From: Aerococcus urinae
Lineage (GTDB): Bacteria > Bacillota > Bacilli > Lactobacillales > Aerococcaceae
Assembly: GCF_001543175.1 (NCBI RefSeq)
Contig: NZ_CP014161.1
Location: 1,798,001-1,862,000, forward strand
Direction of reading: 5' to 3'
DNA length: 64,000 nucleotides
The position numbers were made by a program, and so were the translations under genes. Within the stretch, counting starts at the first letter, position 1. Every line of letters begins with the position of its first letter. The notes beneath the pieces are model-generated. The model was not told the origin of the DNA and did not search any database. It saw nothing but the letters and a program-made list of their open reading frames with translations. Positions 52,588 through 60,470 of the stretch are shown here, piece by piece.

Positions 52588-53886
52588 TCATCGTTCACGT
52601 TCACATTGGATAGGAATCGGAATAATATTAATCTTGCCTTGGAAGAGTTTAAGACCAACTACTCCGCCAGCGATTGTAGCGAAGAGGAAGAACCATCCCG
52701 AAATGGAGAAGCTTGAAATGGCTGAATATAGGGCACCAATATTACAGCCCAGCGCCAAACGTGATCCAAAACCTAGTAAAGTCCCACCAATGGCATAATA
52801 AATTCCATCTCTAATAGAGAAACCTGACCGAATGCGGAAACGGTTAGCTAGTAGGAAGGCTAAGAGGCTCCCTGCAAAGAGGCCGATATTTCGAATAGTT
52901 GGCCCGTCAACTAAAAGACCGCGGTTCACCTTTTCCAAGTAGCTAGCAAAATTTGCTTTTGAGAATTCAAGGCCGAAGTTTTGTAAAAGAGCTACGTCCC
53001 AGGTGACAAAAGGTGAGGTAACCCCCCAAGGAGATCCGGCGGTCACCAAGACAAAGACTGCTGTTAACGCAATAATGACTGTCCCTGTGAAGAAGGTCCA
53101 ACGTTCAATAAATAGCTTATGATAGGTTGCGTATGAAAATAATGGTGCTGGCGTCGACAAGTCGAGTGGTTTCTCAATCTCTTCCCAATCCCCATAAGGA
53201 TCTAGAGAAGTCTTATCTTCCTTGCGTTTTTTCTCATAATTCATGACCCACCACCAAAGCCCAGCAAGTAGGGCTAGGGTTATCACCAAGGCCCCAAAAT
53301 AACCAAAGACTTGGGGAAGATGTAGACGGAAGCCGACCTGTCCTAGAGCGGTCCGATCAAAGACTGCGCGGGCAGCTTGGCCGGGCGCCGCTGATAAAAC
53401 AAAGAAAATCAGGGAAATCAAAGCGCGAACTCGTCCTTCGCCCAAGTCAGACAGGGTACCAGAAGCACAGCAACCAACCATGATCATCCCAACACCAAAA
53501 AGAAAGCCCCCAACTATGGTCGCCAGGTTAACGAACTCAACATTTTGGGTACCTGGAATAATAAAGTCTCCGGCCCCTTCAACAAAAGCTGGCAAGGCCC
53601 CTTGACTGGCAGCCTTCCACTGAATACCTGCAAAGACAAATGAAGTAAAGGCAAATAATAGCAACAAGGCCTTAGATAAACTCGCTTCGCCTCGCATATA
53701 GAGGCGCTTCACTCCTCCAGCAAAACCATAGCGTGACCGGGTTAAGGCATAACCAAAGGACACACCAGCTAATAAATGTAAGGGAAGAATAGCCTTTAAG
53801 CCACTCAAATAATAACCAAACCCCAGTAATATAATAATTAGCGCTAAGCCCAGGTAGGTCTGGGTTCGCTTGACACTCTTTTGCAT
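52588..53886 (-). CDS. YeeE/YedE family membrane protein (thiosulfate uptake, TsuA-like)
   Basis: A 432-residue membrane protein with two YeeE/YedE repeats and about ten or more helices. The conserved Cys-Gly motifs appear as MIMVGCCASGTLSDLGEG in the first half and SRLALGCNIGALYSAIS in the second. In characterised TsuA proteins such membrane cysteines relay thiosulfate. It leads the operon with the rhodanese flavoprotein and ABC importer, so imported thiosulfate or a related sulfur anion could be passed to the rhodanese. The exact cargo is inferred. Confidence 0.88.
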   Translation of the reverse strand: MQKSVKRTQTYLGLALIIILLGFGYYLSGLKAILPLHLLAGVSFGYALTRSRYGFAGGVKRLYMRGEASLSKALLLLFAFTSFVFAGIQWKAASQGALPAFVEGAGDFIIPGTQNVEFVNLATIVGGFLFGVGMIMVGCCASGTLSDLGEGRVRALISLIFFVLSAAPGQAARAVFDRTALGQVGFRLHLPQVFGYFGALVITLALLAGLWWWVMNYEKKRKEDKTSLDPYGDWEEIEKPLDLSTPAPLFSYATYHKLFIERWTFFTGTVIIALTAVFVLVTAGSPWGVTSPFVTWDVALLQNFGLEFSKANFASYLEKVNRGLLVDGPTIRNIGLFAGSLLAFLLANRFRIRSGFSIRDGIYYAIGGTLLGFGSRLALGCNIGALYSAISSFSISGWFFLFATIAGGVVGLKLFQGKINIIPIPIQCERER

Positions 53887-53935
53887 CTTATCGCTCCAAT
53901 CGTTTTAATCTACTTATTTTTGTATAGTGATTAAG

Positions 53936-53964
53936 AAGATATAATCTTTAAATAAAAATGTCAA
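53936..53964 (-). promoter_or_regulatory. promoter of the sulfur operon
   Basis: On the minus strand TTGACA (53959-53964), 17-bp spacer, TATCTT (53936-53941), about 50 nt upstream of the YeeE/YedE gene. Confidence 0.65.
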
Positions 53965-54329
53965 TTCGCTTAAAATATGAGTAAACATTATTTTGTAAAA
54001 CACCAAACTTAGAAATCCCCTTAACAGCAGCATTCTCTTTTAAAAACGATTTCCCCTAGCGATCAGTTAGGATGGGCTATTTATATAATAAAGAGCCGTA
54101 GACTTTACCTTTATAATTTTTAATTTAAATAAGGACTTAAAAGAGACTGAAATAATCCATTCCAGTCTCATTTTAAAATCAATTGAATTCAATCTAGTCC
54201 CCTTACCGCTTAGACCCAATTCTCCACCGCTTAGCGAGAAAGTGCCCTACCATTTCAACAATTTGCTATACTAAAGCTGAAAAAAGGCCGACCAAGCTCT
54301 TCATTTTCTTCTAGAAAGGTAGTGAGTTT
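53965..54329. other. divergent intergenic region
   Basis: About 365 bp between the sulfur operon promoter and the LytTR gene. AT-rich, with no gene, repeat or riboswitch recognised; GAAAGGTAGTGAG near 54314 is the ribosome binding site of the LytTR gene. Confidence 0.45.
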
Positions 54330-54791
54330 ATGGATGACAGTAAGATCAACATTCAACAAGTCATTGATCCCCAACTAAAAGAAAACTATATCGCTATCCA
54401 CGCCCAAAGCGAGTCACAAGCCCAAAGCTTAGCCCAGCAGATCAGTCCCTGCCTGAGCCGGAGTCAGGAAGATATCGCTCTTAAAGTCGATGACCAGTAT
54501 TTTATCGTCCACACTAAGGACATTCTCTATTTGGAGGTCAACCAGGGCATCCTGACCATCACTACCAGTAACAAGAAATATCAAAGCCGGCAAAGCCTCT
54601 CCAGTCTGGCCGACAAGTTAAACAGCCAGGACTTCATCCGAATTTCGAAGTACGCTATGGTCCGCCTCCAAGCTATTGAGCGGTTGGAAATGGCCTTTTC
54701 CGGAAATATGTATGCCTATCTATCGACCGGTCAGCAAGTCAATGTCTCCCGCCGTTTCGTCAGTCAAGTCAAGAACCGTTTAGGTATTTGA
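54330..54791 (+). CDS. LytTR domain DNA-binding protein
   Basis: A 153-residue transcription factor with a LytTR domain over about residues 45-150 (YFIVHTKDILYLEVNQGILTI, FIRISKYAMVRLQAIERLE and VSRRFVSQVKNRLGI) and no receiver domain. This stand-alone form is usually paired with a DUF3021 membrane protein that inhibits it, and exactly such a gene follows 13 nt downstream. The pair probably forms a small autoregulated membrane-sensing switch. Targets are unknown. Confidence 0.92.
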   Translation: MDDSKINIQQVIDPQLKENYIAIHAQSESQAQSLAQQISPCLSRSQEDIALKVDDQYFIVHTKDILYLEVNQGILTITTSNKKYQSRQSLSSLADKLNSQDFIRISKYAMVRLQAIERLEMAFSGNMYAYLSTGQQVNVSRRFVSQVKNRLGI

Positions 54792-54804
54792 AAGGAGTCT
54801 CACC

Positions 54805-55197
54805 ATGAAAAACATTGTCTCTGCTATCTCTCAAAGCGTCTCCCTAGCTATCATTATCTGGGTGGTCATGGGCGCTATCTACACCAGGGACTGGACCTAT
54901 GTCTCTATGCTGGCCTCAGTCATGTTCTTCGGTGCTGTAATCGGAGGGACCTCGGCCATCTATGAGTACAGCTCTTGGCCCCTCTTAGCCAAGGTCAGCA
55001 TCCACTTTACCGTCTCTTTATTAGCCTTCCTCCTAATGGGCTCTGTCAACCACTGGTTTCCACTCACTGGACAAGTCCTAGTAAGCGTCATTGTCTACTT
55101 CGCCCTCATCTTCTTTGCCATCTGGGTCTGCTACTACTTCTACAACCGCCATAAGATCAAGCAAATTAACCACTACTTGAAGAAGAAAAAAGATTAA
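54805..55197 (+). CDS. DUF3021 family membrane protein (LytTR partner)
   Basis: A 130-residue protein with four hydrophobic helices (about residues 5-25, 35-52, 63-83 and 89-112) and a basic C-terminal tail. This matches DUF3021 proteins encoded directly after LytTR regulators in Firmicutes, where they act as membrane inhibitors of the transcription factor. RBS GAAAGGAG; same operon as the LytTR gene. Confidence 0.88.
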   Translation: MKNIVSAISQSVSLAIIIWVVMGAIYTRDWTYVSMLASVMFFGAVIGGTSAIYEYSSWPLLAKVSIHFTVSLLAFLLMGSVNHWFPLTGQVLVSVIVYFALIFFAIWVCYYFYNRHKIKQINHYLKKKKD

Positions 55198-55213
55198 AGC
55201 TAAAAAAGTCAAA

Positions 55214-55257
55214 AAAGCTCCTAGGTGGATAGAAACCCTCCCACTTAGGAGCTCTTT
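55214..55257. terminator. bidirectional intrinsic terminator
   Basis: AGCTCCTAGGTGG / CCACTTAGGAGCT (one mismatch) with A- and T-runs on both sides; it separates the convergent LytTR and carboxypeptidase operons. Confidence 0.9.
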
Positions 55258-55273
55258 TCATGTATTTTAACTT

Positions 55274-56641
55274 TTAGTTACTATATTCCGCGATTTTTGC
55301 ATTGAGCCAATCACTGATGAACTGCATGCTTTCATGGACCTTGCGGGTGATTTGGACGAAGGGACTGACCCGTTTAACATTTTCCGTTGGCATCAAGTCC
55401 GTCGCCAAGGCTAATTGGCCATCCACGCTGTCCACAAAGGGGATATGGAGGATTTCCGTATTAACTGCCTCCCCTTCCTCTAGGGGTGCATTGACTTCCA
55501 GGTTCCCGTTCATGGAATAGGAAGCCGGTTCGGTAAAGTCGGCTTCGGGACTGTCACTAATGCTGTAATTTTGGGGAACAAAGCAGGCCACAGTATTGCC
55601 GTATTGCAATTGGGTCGTAGCCTTATTACCACCATAAATTTCGACTTCCTCACCATTGTTATAGAGGGCGCCTTGGGGAATCAAGACAATCCAATCCAAG
55701 TTATTTTGCAGGTCGGTCAGCAAACGAGAAGTTTCCAGGAAGCGATCTTCATTACTTGCCGCTCCCAAAGTCACTAGGATGACCGGTCGTTGGTTGATGA
55801 AACTGGTAGCCACCAAACAATAGCCCGCCCCCAGTTCGGTCCCCGTCTTCAGGCCGGTAATATCCCGCCGCCCGTAAGTCATCCCAGGCAGGAGTTGGTT
55901 ACTATTGGTCATGGTCACCTGCCAGTCAGGAGCCACTTGGAAGACTTTCTCTTCCACTTGGGAACGACTTTGGATATCGGGATAATCGTTGAGCAGTCTT
56001 TGGACAACGAGAGCCAGACTTTTCGCTGAGATTTGGTTTTCTTCCGTCTCACTGTACTGGCCAGGTCGAGCGTCAGCCCGGAGTTCGCCGCGGAGGCCAG
56101 AGGCGGAGACTAGATTATAATCTTTGATGCCGAGTTGGTCTAACTTCTGGGCCATGAGTTCGATAAAGTGGTCTTCACTCCCAGCCACCTTTTCCGCTAG
56201 AGCCACAGTGGCGGAATTAGCGGAAGCAATAATGACCGCATCAATCAATTGGTCGACACTGTAGTTGGCCGGTCCCGCCACTAGAGGCACATTAGACAGG
56301 CCTTCTGCTTGGGACTGCTTAGCCAAGGCAGGCGAGACGGGGACAGCCTCATCGAGGGAAAGCTTGCCCTGGGCCAGTTGGTCATAGATTACATAGAGGC
56401 TCAGTAACTTGGTCAAGGAAGCAATCCCATGTAAATCATCGGCGGCCTTCTGGTAGAGAATTTGTCCGGATTCTTGGTCAATAGCGATGGCATGCTTGAA
56501 GCCGTATTGCTGACTTTGGCTGAGTTGGTCAGAAAAATCTGCCACCGTCTCGCCACTGGCTAAGACTGGACTAGCAAAAAAGACCAAAGCCAGGATTGCC
56601 CCAGCCACACTGCTGGCGATCTTCTTAGTCACTGTCTTCAT
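55274..56641 (-). CDS. D-alanyl-D-alanine carboxypeptidase (penicillin-binding protein 5 type)
   Basis: A 455-residue serine peptidase trimming the terminal D-Ala of peptidoglycan stem peptides. A signal peptide (about residues 1-29, ending near ASPVLASG) precedes the S11 domain, with active-site serine in IASLTKLLSL, the SAN motif in IIASANSATVALAE and KTG in ITGLKTGTELGAGY. A C-terminal domain and an amphipathic tail that anchors to the membrane follow. The start at 56641 has AAGGAGG upstream and lies within the 3' end of the kinase gene (17-nt overlap), so it is coupled to the two-component system. Confidence 0.92.
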   Translation of the reverse strand: MKTVTKKIASSVAGAILALVFFASPVLASGETVADFSDQLSQSQQYGFKHAIAIDQESGQILYQKAADDLHGIASLTKLLSLYVIYDQLAQGKLSLDEAVPVSPALAKQSQAEGLSNVPLVAGPANYSVDQLIDAVIIASANSATVALAEKVAGSEDHFIELMAQKLDQLGIKDYNLVSASGLRGELRADARPGQYSETEENQISAKSLALVVQRLLNDYPDIQSRSQVEEKVFQVAPDWQVTMTNSNQLLPGMTYGRRDITGLKTGTELGAGYCLVATSFINQRPVILVTLGAASNEDRFLETSRLLTDLQNNLDWIVLIPQGALYNNGEEVEIYGGNKATTQLQYGNTVACFVPQNYSISDSPEADFTEPASYSMNGNLEVNAPLEEGEAVNTEILHIPFVDSVDGQLALATDLMPTENVKRVSPFVQITRKVHESMQFISDWLNAKIAEYSN

Positions 56642-57782
56642 GCTTATCAGCCTCCTTCTTCTTATCAAGGGGTTGTTGGTTAGGTAGGACGAAAATAAAG
56701 CGGGTTTGTCCATGGTCGGATTCCGCCCAAATCTTGCCATGGTGCAAATTAACAATGGTTTGGGCAATAGCGAGCCCAAGGCCACTCCCCTTGGTGGTTC
56801 GAGAGGGGTCCACCCGGTAAAAACGTTGGAAAAGATTCTCCAAAGCTTCCTGGGAAATTTCGTTCCCGTCGTCGATCACTTCAAAGCGGGTGCTTTGCTT
56901 TTGCGGAATCACTCTTAGGAGAATATAGTCGCCCTCCCCACCATATTTAATAGCGTTAGTAATCAGGTTGGAGAAAAGACGGACAATGGTTTCGGGGTCC
57001 ATTTCGACCCAAATGTCCTCTTGTCCCGAGCTATCCACCTCAATCCGCCGGCCAACCTCATCGGCCTGGAGTTCAAACTCGGCACTTAATTGTTCTAAAA
57101 GGCGGACCACATTGGTCTTTTGGGTATTGATCTTAGTATTGATATTTTGAATCTTGGTATACTCAAAGAGGTCCTCCACCATTTTCTGCATCTGCAAGGC
57201 CTTATCATAGGCGATGTGGACATATTCTTGGATCTTCTCGGGATCATCGATTTGCTTATTTTCAATTAGTCCCAAGTAACCAATCACCGAGGTCAGGGGA
57301 GTGCGGATGTCGTGACTCATATTGGCGATCAATTCGTCTTTGGATTCCTCAATCCGGCGTTCCTCCTCCATAGCCTTCACCGTCGAATCGACCAAGCGGT
57401 TAATGGAAGAGACCACGGGTTCCATACTGTTCATATGCTTGGTAGAAATTTTATGGTTGTAATTACCCTTAGAGATATAGTGGAGTTCATCGAGGATAAA
57501 GCCCAATTGGATGGTGCGGTTGCGTCGATAGACCCGCCAAATTAAAATCATCAGACCCGCCATCAGGTAAAAAGCGGTAAAACCGAGGACAAAATAGCGT
57601 TGGAAGCGGGGAAAGAAGAGCAACCAATAGGGGTTCTCCTGGGCCACAAGAGGCATGAAATAGTCGGTCAGGGTAATAAAAACAAAGACCATCCCAAAAT
57701 AACCGATCACCAGTAGGGCTGTCACGGCGATGGTTTCAAATAGTAATTCCGTAAAAATACGTAAGCGTCTTTTAGCGGGCAT
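56625..57782 (-). CDS. sensor histidine kinase (VanS-like)
   Basis: A 385-residue membrane kinase. Two transmembrane helices (about residues 10-35 and 55-80) flank a short extracellular loop; then come a HAMP-like linker, the dimerisation domain with phospho-acceptor His in ANMSHDIRTPLTSVIGYL, and the ATPase domain with N-box LFSNLITNAIKYG and G-boxes VIDDGNEIS and GSGLGLAIAQTIV. Very short sensor loops suggest sensing within the membrane. It lies between the response regulator gene and a D-Ala-D-Ala carboxypeptidase gene it overlaps, suggesting a cell-wall stress system. Confidence 0.92.
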   Translation of the reverse strand: MPAKRRLRIFTELLFETIAVTALLVIGYFGMVFVFITLTDYFMPLVAQENPYWLLFFPRFQRYFVLGFTAFYLMAGLMILIWRVYRRNRTIQLGFILDELHYISKGNYNHKISTKHMNSMEPVVSSINRLVDSTVKAMEEERRIEESKDELIANMSHDIRTPLTSVIGYLGLIENKQIDDPEKIQEYVHIAYDKALQMQKMVEDLFEYTKIQNINTKINTQKTNVVRLLEQLSAEFELQADEVGRRIEVDSSGQEDIWVEMDPETIVRLFSNLITNAIKYGGEGDYILLRVIPQKQSTRFEVIDDGNEISQEALENLFQRFYRVDPSRTTKGSGLGLAIAQTIVNLHHGKIWAESDHGQTRFIFVLPNQQPLDKKKEADKHEDSD

Positions 57783-57865
57783 GGACTCTTTTTCCTTCTT
57801 TCCTAGCCTATGGGCAGGGCAAAAAGTAGCGTCAGCGCGCTACTCTAAGCTTGTCTTAAGTACCT

Positions 57866-57890
57866 TTGTTGCGACTGTCGCACTCTTTAA
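57866..57890 (+). repeat. family-1 repeat, truncated 3' end
   Basis: GTTGCGACTGTCGCACTCTTT matches the right end of GTCACA-type copies. Confidence 0.6.
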
Positions 57891-57891
57891 A

Positions 57892-58005
57892 TGTGCTCCA
57901 GTCACAGGACGAACGTCCACTTCAAAAACTGGTAACGCTCAGCCTAGCTGAGCTTATCCCAGTTTTCTCCAGTGGTTTCGTCCTTCGTTGTGACTGTCGC
58001 ACTCT
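57892..58005 (+). repeat. family-1 hairpin repeat, copy N (GTCACA type)
   Basis: Very similar to copy E, but the loop flank is CCA-CTTCA / CTCCAG-TGG where E has CCG / CGA, and the apical stem is GCTCAGC / GCTGAGC. An intact, uninterrupted version of copies K and Q. Confidence 0.9.
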
Positions 58006-58185
58006 CTAGTTGAGTTCGGACGCCAGCCTTGAAGTTGCTTCAGAAAATTCCATCGCACAGTTCCCTGTGCTTATGGTATTTTCCTCCAGCAATTCAAGTC
58101 TCTAACGGCGCCCTCACAGCCTTATAGCTGATCTTAGCTTTTCTTCCAAGAAATCTCCCTCACTGATCCTTCCTCTCGTCCTTTA
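58006..58185 (+). repeat. family-1 hairpin repeat, copy O plus fragment
   Basis: A GTTGAG-type unit (GGACGCC / GGCGCCC, CTTGAA(g)TTGC / GCAATTCAAG) followed by the right half of a GGTGAGGG-type unit (TTTTCTTCCAAGAAATCTCC). It ends at the response regulator stop codon. Confidence 0.82.
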
Positions 58186-58875
58186 TTATTGTTCACTAAT
58201 CTTATAGCCGACTCCCCAGACGGTGGAGATGACTTTGTCGCCGCCGGTTGCGGTTTCGATTTTGTCGCGGAGGTGGCTAACATGGACCATGACCGTCTTG
58301 GCGGAGACCACGGATTCTTGTTGCCAGACCCGTTCAAAGATTTGATCGGCTGAAAAGACTTCATTAGGATGAGAAGCCAAGAGATAGAGGATGCCAAATT
58401 CGAGAGCGGTTAACTGGATATCTTCCCCGTCAATGGTTTTCACTTCATGGGAGTTCTTATGGATGATCAAGGGGCCAATTTCAATGGTATCGCCGCTACC
58501 TTGGTCACTAGCTCCCGATCGGCGTAAGAGCGACTTGACCCGGGCCATCACTTCTAAGGGGTTAAAAGGCTTGGTGACATAGTCATCAGCCCCCGTGGTT
58601 AAACCGGAAATCTTATCCATATCAGCGGATTTAGCGCTCAATAAAAGAATCGGCACATCGACCTCCCGACCCCTTAACTCCTTGACCACGGTCAAGCCGT
58701 CCTTACCGGGCATCATAATATCTAAAATAATTAAAGCAATATCGGGGTTTTCACTAATCCGTTTCAAAGCTTCATCCCCGTCATAAGCTTGGATCACATC
58801 ATAGCCTTCATTGCTGGAATAAATAGTCAGTAATTCAACAATTTCCTTGTCGTCATCAACGATCAATAATTTCAC
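58186..58875 (-). CDS. OmpR/PhoB family response regulator (VanR-like)
   Basis: A 229-residue response regulator: receiver domain with the acidic pair in LLIVDDDKEIV, phospho-acceptor Asp in LIILDIMMPGKDG and the Lys of DYVTKPFNP, then a winged-helix domain (LTALEFGILYLLASHPNEVFS and KTVMVHVSHLRDKI). Translation most likely starts at GTG 58875, preceded by GGAGGG. Its kinase follows after a 400-bp gap filled with hairpin repeats. Three CTTAA repeats at 11-bp spacing lie about 600 bp upstream, between it and the divergent TVP38/FemX operon. Confidence 0.93.
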   Translation of the reverse strand: MKLLIVDDDKEIVELLTIYSSNEGYDVIQAYDGDEALKRISENPDIALIILDIMMPGKDGLTVVKELRGREVDVPILLLSAKSADMDKISGLTTGADDYVTKPFNPLEVMARVKSLLRRSGASDQGSGDTIEIGPLIIHKNSHEVKTIDGEDIQLTALEFGILYLLASHPNEVFSADQIFERVWQQESVVSAKTVMVHVSHLRDKIETATGGDKVISTVWGVGYKISEQ

Positions 58876-58924
58876 AAGGATCCCTCCTCTGTTTATTTTT
58901 AATGAGACTGAGACCAAAAATCCT

Positions 58925-59062
58925 TTGCGCTTGTCGCACTCTCGAGTTGAGTTTGGAAGGGGTAGGGGATGTCCTTTCAGAAAAGTTGAACGACCAGCAT
59001 GCTGGTCTTATCATCTTTTCCTCCAAGGAATCGCCCTCCCTGATCCTTCCTCACATCCTTCT
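58925..59062 (+). repeat. family-1 hairpin repeat, copy P, with leading 3' remnant
   Basis: Nearly identical to copy J. First part of the second copy of the 496-bp nested block. Confidence 0.88.
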
Positions 59063-59420
59063 CAAACCTGCTCCAGTCACAGGACGAACGTCCGCTTCAC
59101 ACAGGGTGTGAGACTTGGCGCCTAGGCTTGGATGATTGGAGCAAGTCAGAATAAAAGCGAAACCTTCGCTTGTTTCTGACTTGTGAAATCACTCCAAGTC
59201 TGCCAAGTCGAACCCAACTAAAAACTGGTAACGCTCATCTTAGATGAGTTCGTTCGCCAGGCTTGAAGTTGCTTCAGAAAATTTCAACGCACAGATTCCT
59301 GTGCTTATGGTATTTTCCTCCAGCAATTCAAGCCTTTGACGGCGTCCTCACATCCTTATAACTGAGCTTATCCCAGTTTTCTCCAGCGATTTCGTCCTTT
59401 TGCGTGACTGTCGCACTCTC
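59063..59420 (+). repeat. family-1 hairpin repeat, copy Q, with nested elements
   Basis: Counterpart of copy K: the same GACTTGGC / GCCAAGTC hairpin adjoining the internal loop, and a GTTGAG-type unit (about 59241-59365) in the apical loop. The nested unit here has an imperfect outer stem (GTTCGCC versus GGCGTCC). Confidence 0.85.
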
Positions 59421-59483
59421 TGTTTAATTTTTCTGGTTTTGTACCTATTCTACCAAAGATCCTCCCAGCAATAATCTCATTCG

Positions 59484-59511
59484 CCTTAAAATCTGCTTAA
59501 GAAAAGCTTAA
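59484..59511. promoter_or_regulatory. three direct repeats at 11-bp period (OmpR-type operator)
   Basis: CCTTAA (59484), GCTTAA (59495) and GCTTAA (59506), each 11 bp apart, read TTAAGC-N5-TTAAGC-N5-TTAAGG on the other strand. Tandem hexamers with 5-bp gaps are the usual target layout of PhoB/PhoP/VanR-type dimers. They lie between the response regulator gene and the TVP38-glycosyltransferase-FemX genes. Confidence 0.65.
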
Positions 59512-59677
59512 ATTCAAAGTAATCCGAACAACTTTGCACCTATTTCTTAAAAAAATCCTTAGTTTTTTTATATATTATTTCAATTCTCCTTAACGTATAA
59601 TGAATTTAACGAAGCTGTTGTGACAGCTTTCAAGACCTGAATTTTCCTCAAGACACGCTGAAAGCGAGGCGACCGCC

Positions 59678-60436
59678 ATGTCCACACCCAAGGATTGTCA
59701 TCCTAAGCCAGTCACCCCCAAGCCCTCTTGTCCCAAAGAAGATAAGTCAGCCCAACTAAGCGATGATAAAAAGCAAGAGAATGCCTTGCGATCTGACTCC
59801 AATAAAGGCCAAAACTTGGCCCGGGAGACTCGGTCGCTTAAGCGGGCCCGACTGGCCAACCAGGTCTTTAACTTGGTTGGGATTTTAGGGGTCATCCTAA
59901 CTATCTGGCTGATCTACGCCGCCTACCAAAGAGGGCTTTTTTCCTCCCAAGAAAACTTAGAGGCCTTTTTGCGTGGCTTTGGCGGTTGGGCCCCTTGGCT
60001 CTTTATCCTGATTCAAATTGTCCAAACCGTTATCCCGGTCATCCCCGGAGGCTTGACCTGTCCGGCTGGAGCTGCGATTTTTGGGGTCTGGTACGGTTTT
60101 CTCTTAAACTTTATCGGGATTATGATCGGCAGCGTGATTGACTTCTGGTTGGCCCGTCGCTACGGTCGCCACCTGGTCATGGCCTTAATCGGGCCCAAGT
60201 CCTATAACAAATACATTCATTATCTCAACACCAAGACCTTTGACCGGATCTTTATCTTTGGCATGTTCTTTCCGGTCTCCCCGGCTGATGCCCTCTGCCT
60301 CTTAGCCGGTCTCTCCAACATGACCTTTAAACGGTTCTTCCTCTTCTTATCTTTAGGAAAACCCTTTACCTTATTTATCTATACTTACGGCCTCCTCTAC
60401 TTGTCCAGCTGGATCGGCCAGCTACTGGGGCTCTAA
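59678..60436 (+). CDS. TVP38/TMEM64 (DedA-like SNARE-associated) membrane protein
   Basis: A 252-residue membrane protein. An unusually long polar N-terminus (residues 1-55, rich in Lys, Ser and Pro) precedes about five helices. The core contains FILIQIVQTVIPVIPGGLTCPAGAA, GVWYGFLLNFIGIMIGSVIDF and the later FFPVSPADALCLLAGL, typical of the VTT domain. Relatives act as lipid scramblases or undecaprenyl phosphate handlers. RBS GAGGCGA. It leads a group with a glycosyltransferase and FemX, which suits recycling of a lipid carrier. Confidence 0.88.
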   Translation: MSTPKDCHPKPVTPKPSCPKEDKSAQLSDDKKQENALRSDSNKGQNLARETRSLKRARLANQVFNLVGILGVILTIWLIYAAYQRGLFSSQENLEAFLRGFGGWAPWLFILIQIVQTVIPVIPGGLTCPAGAAIFGVWYGFLLNFIGIMIGSVIDFWLARRYGRHLVMALIGPKSYNKYIHYLNTKTFDRIFIFGMFFPVSPADALCLLAGLSNMTFKRFFLFLSLGKPFTLFIYTYGLLYLSSWIGQLLGL

Positions 60437-60470
60437 GCCCATTGTCCGCCAGCCTTAGAAAGGATTTTCT

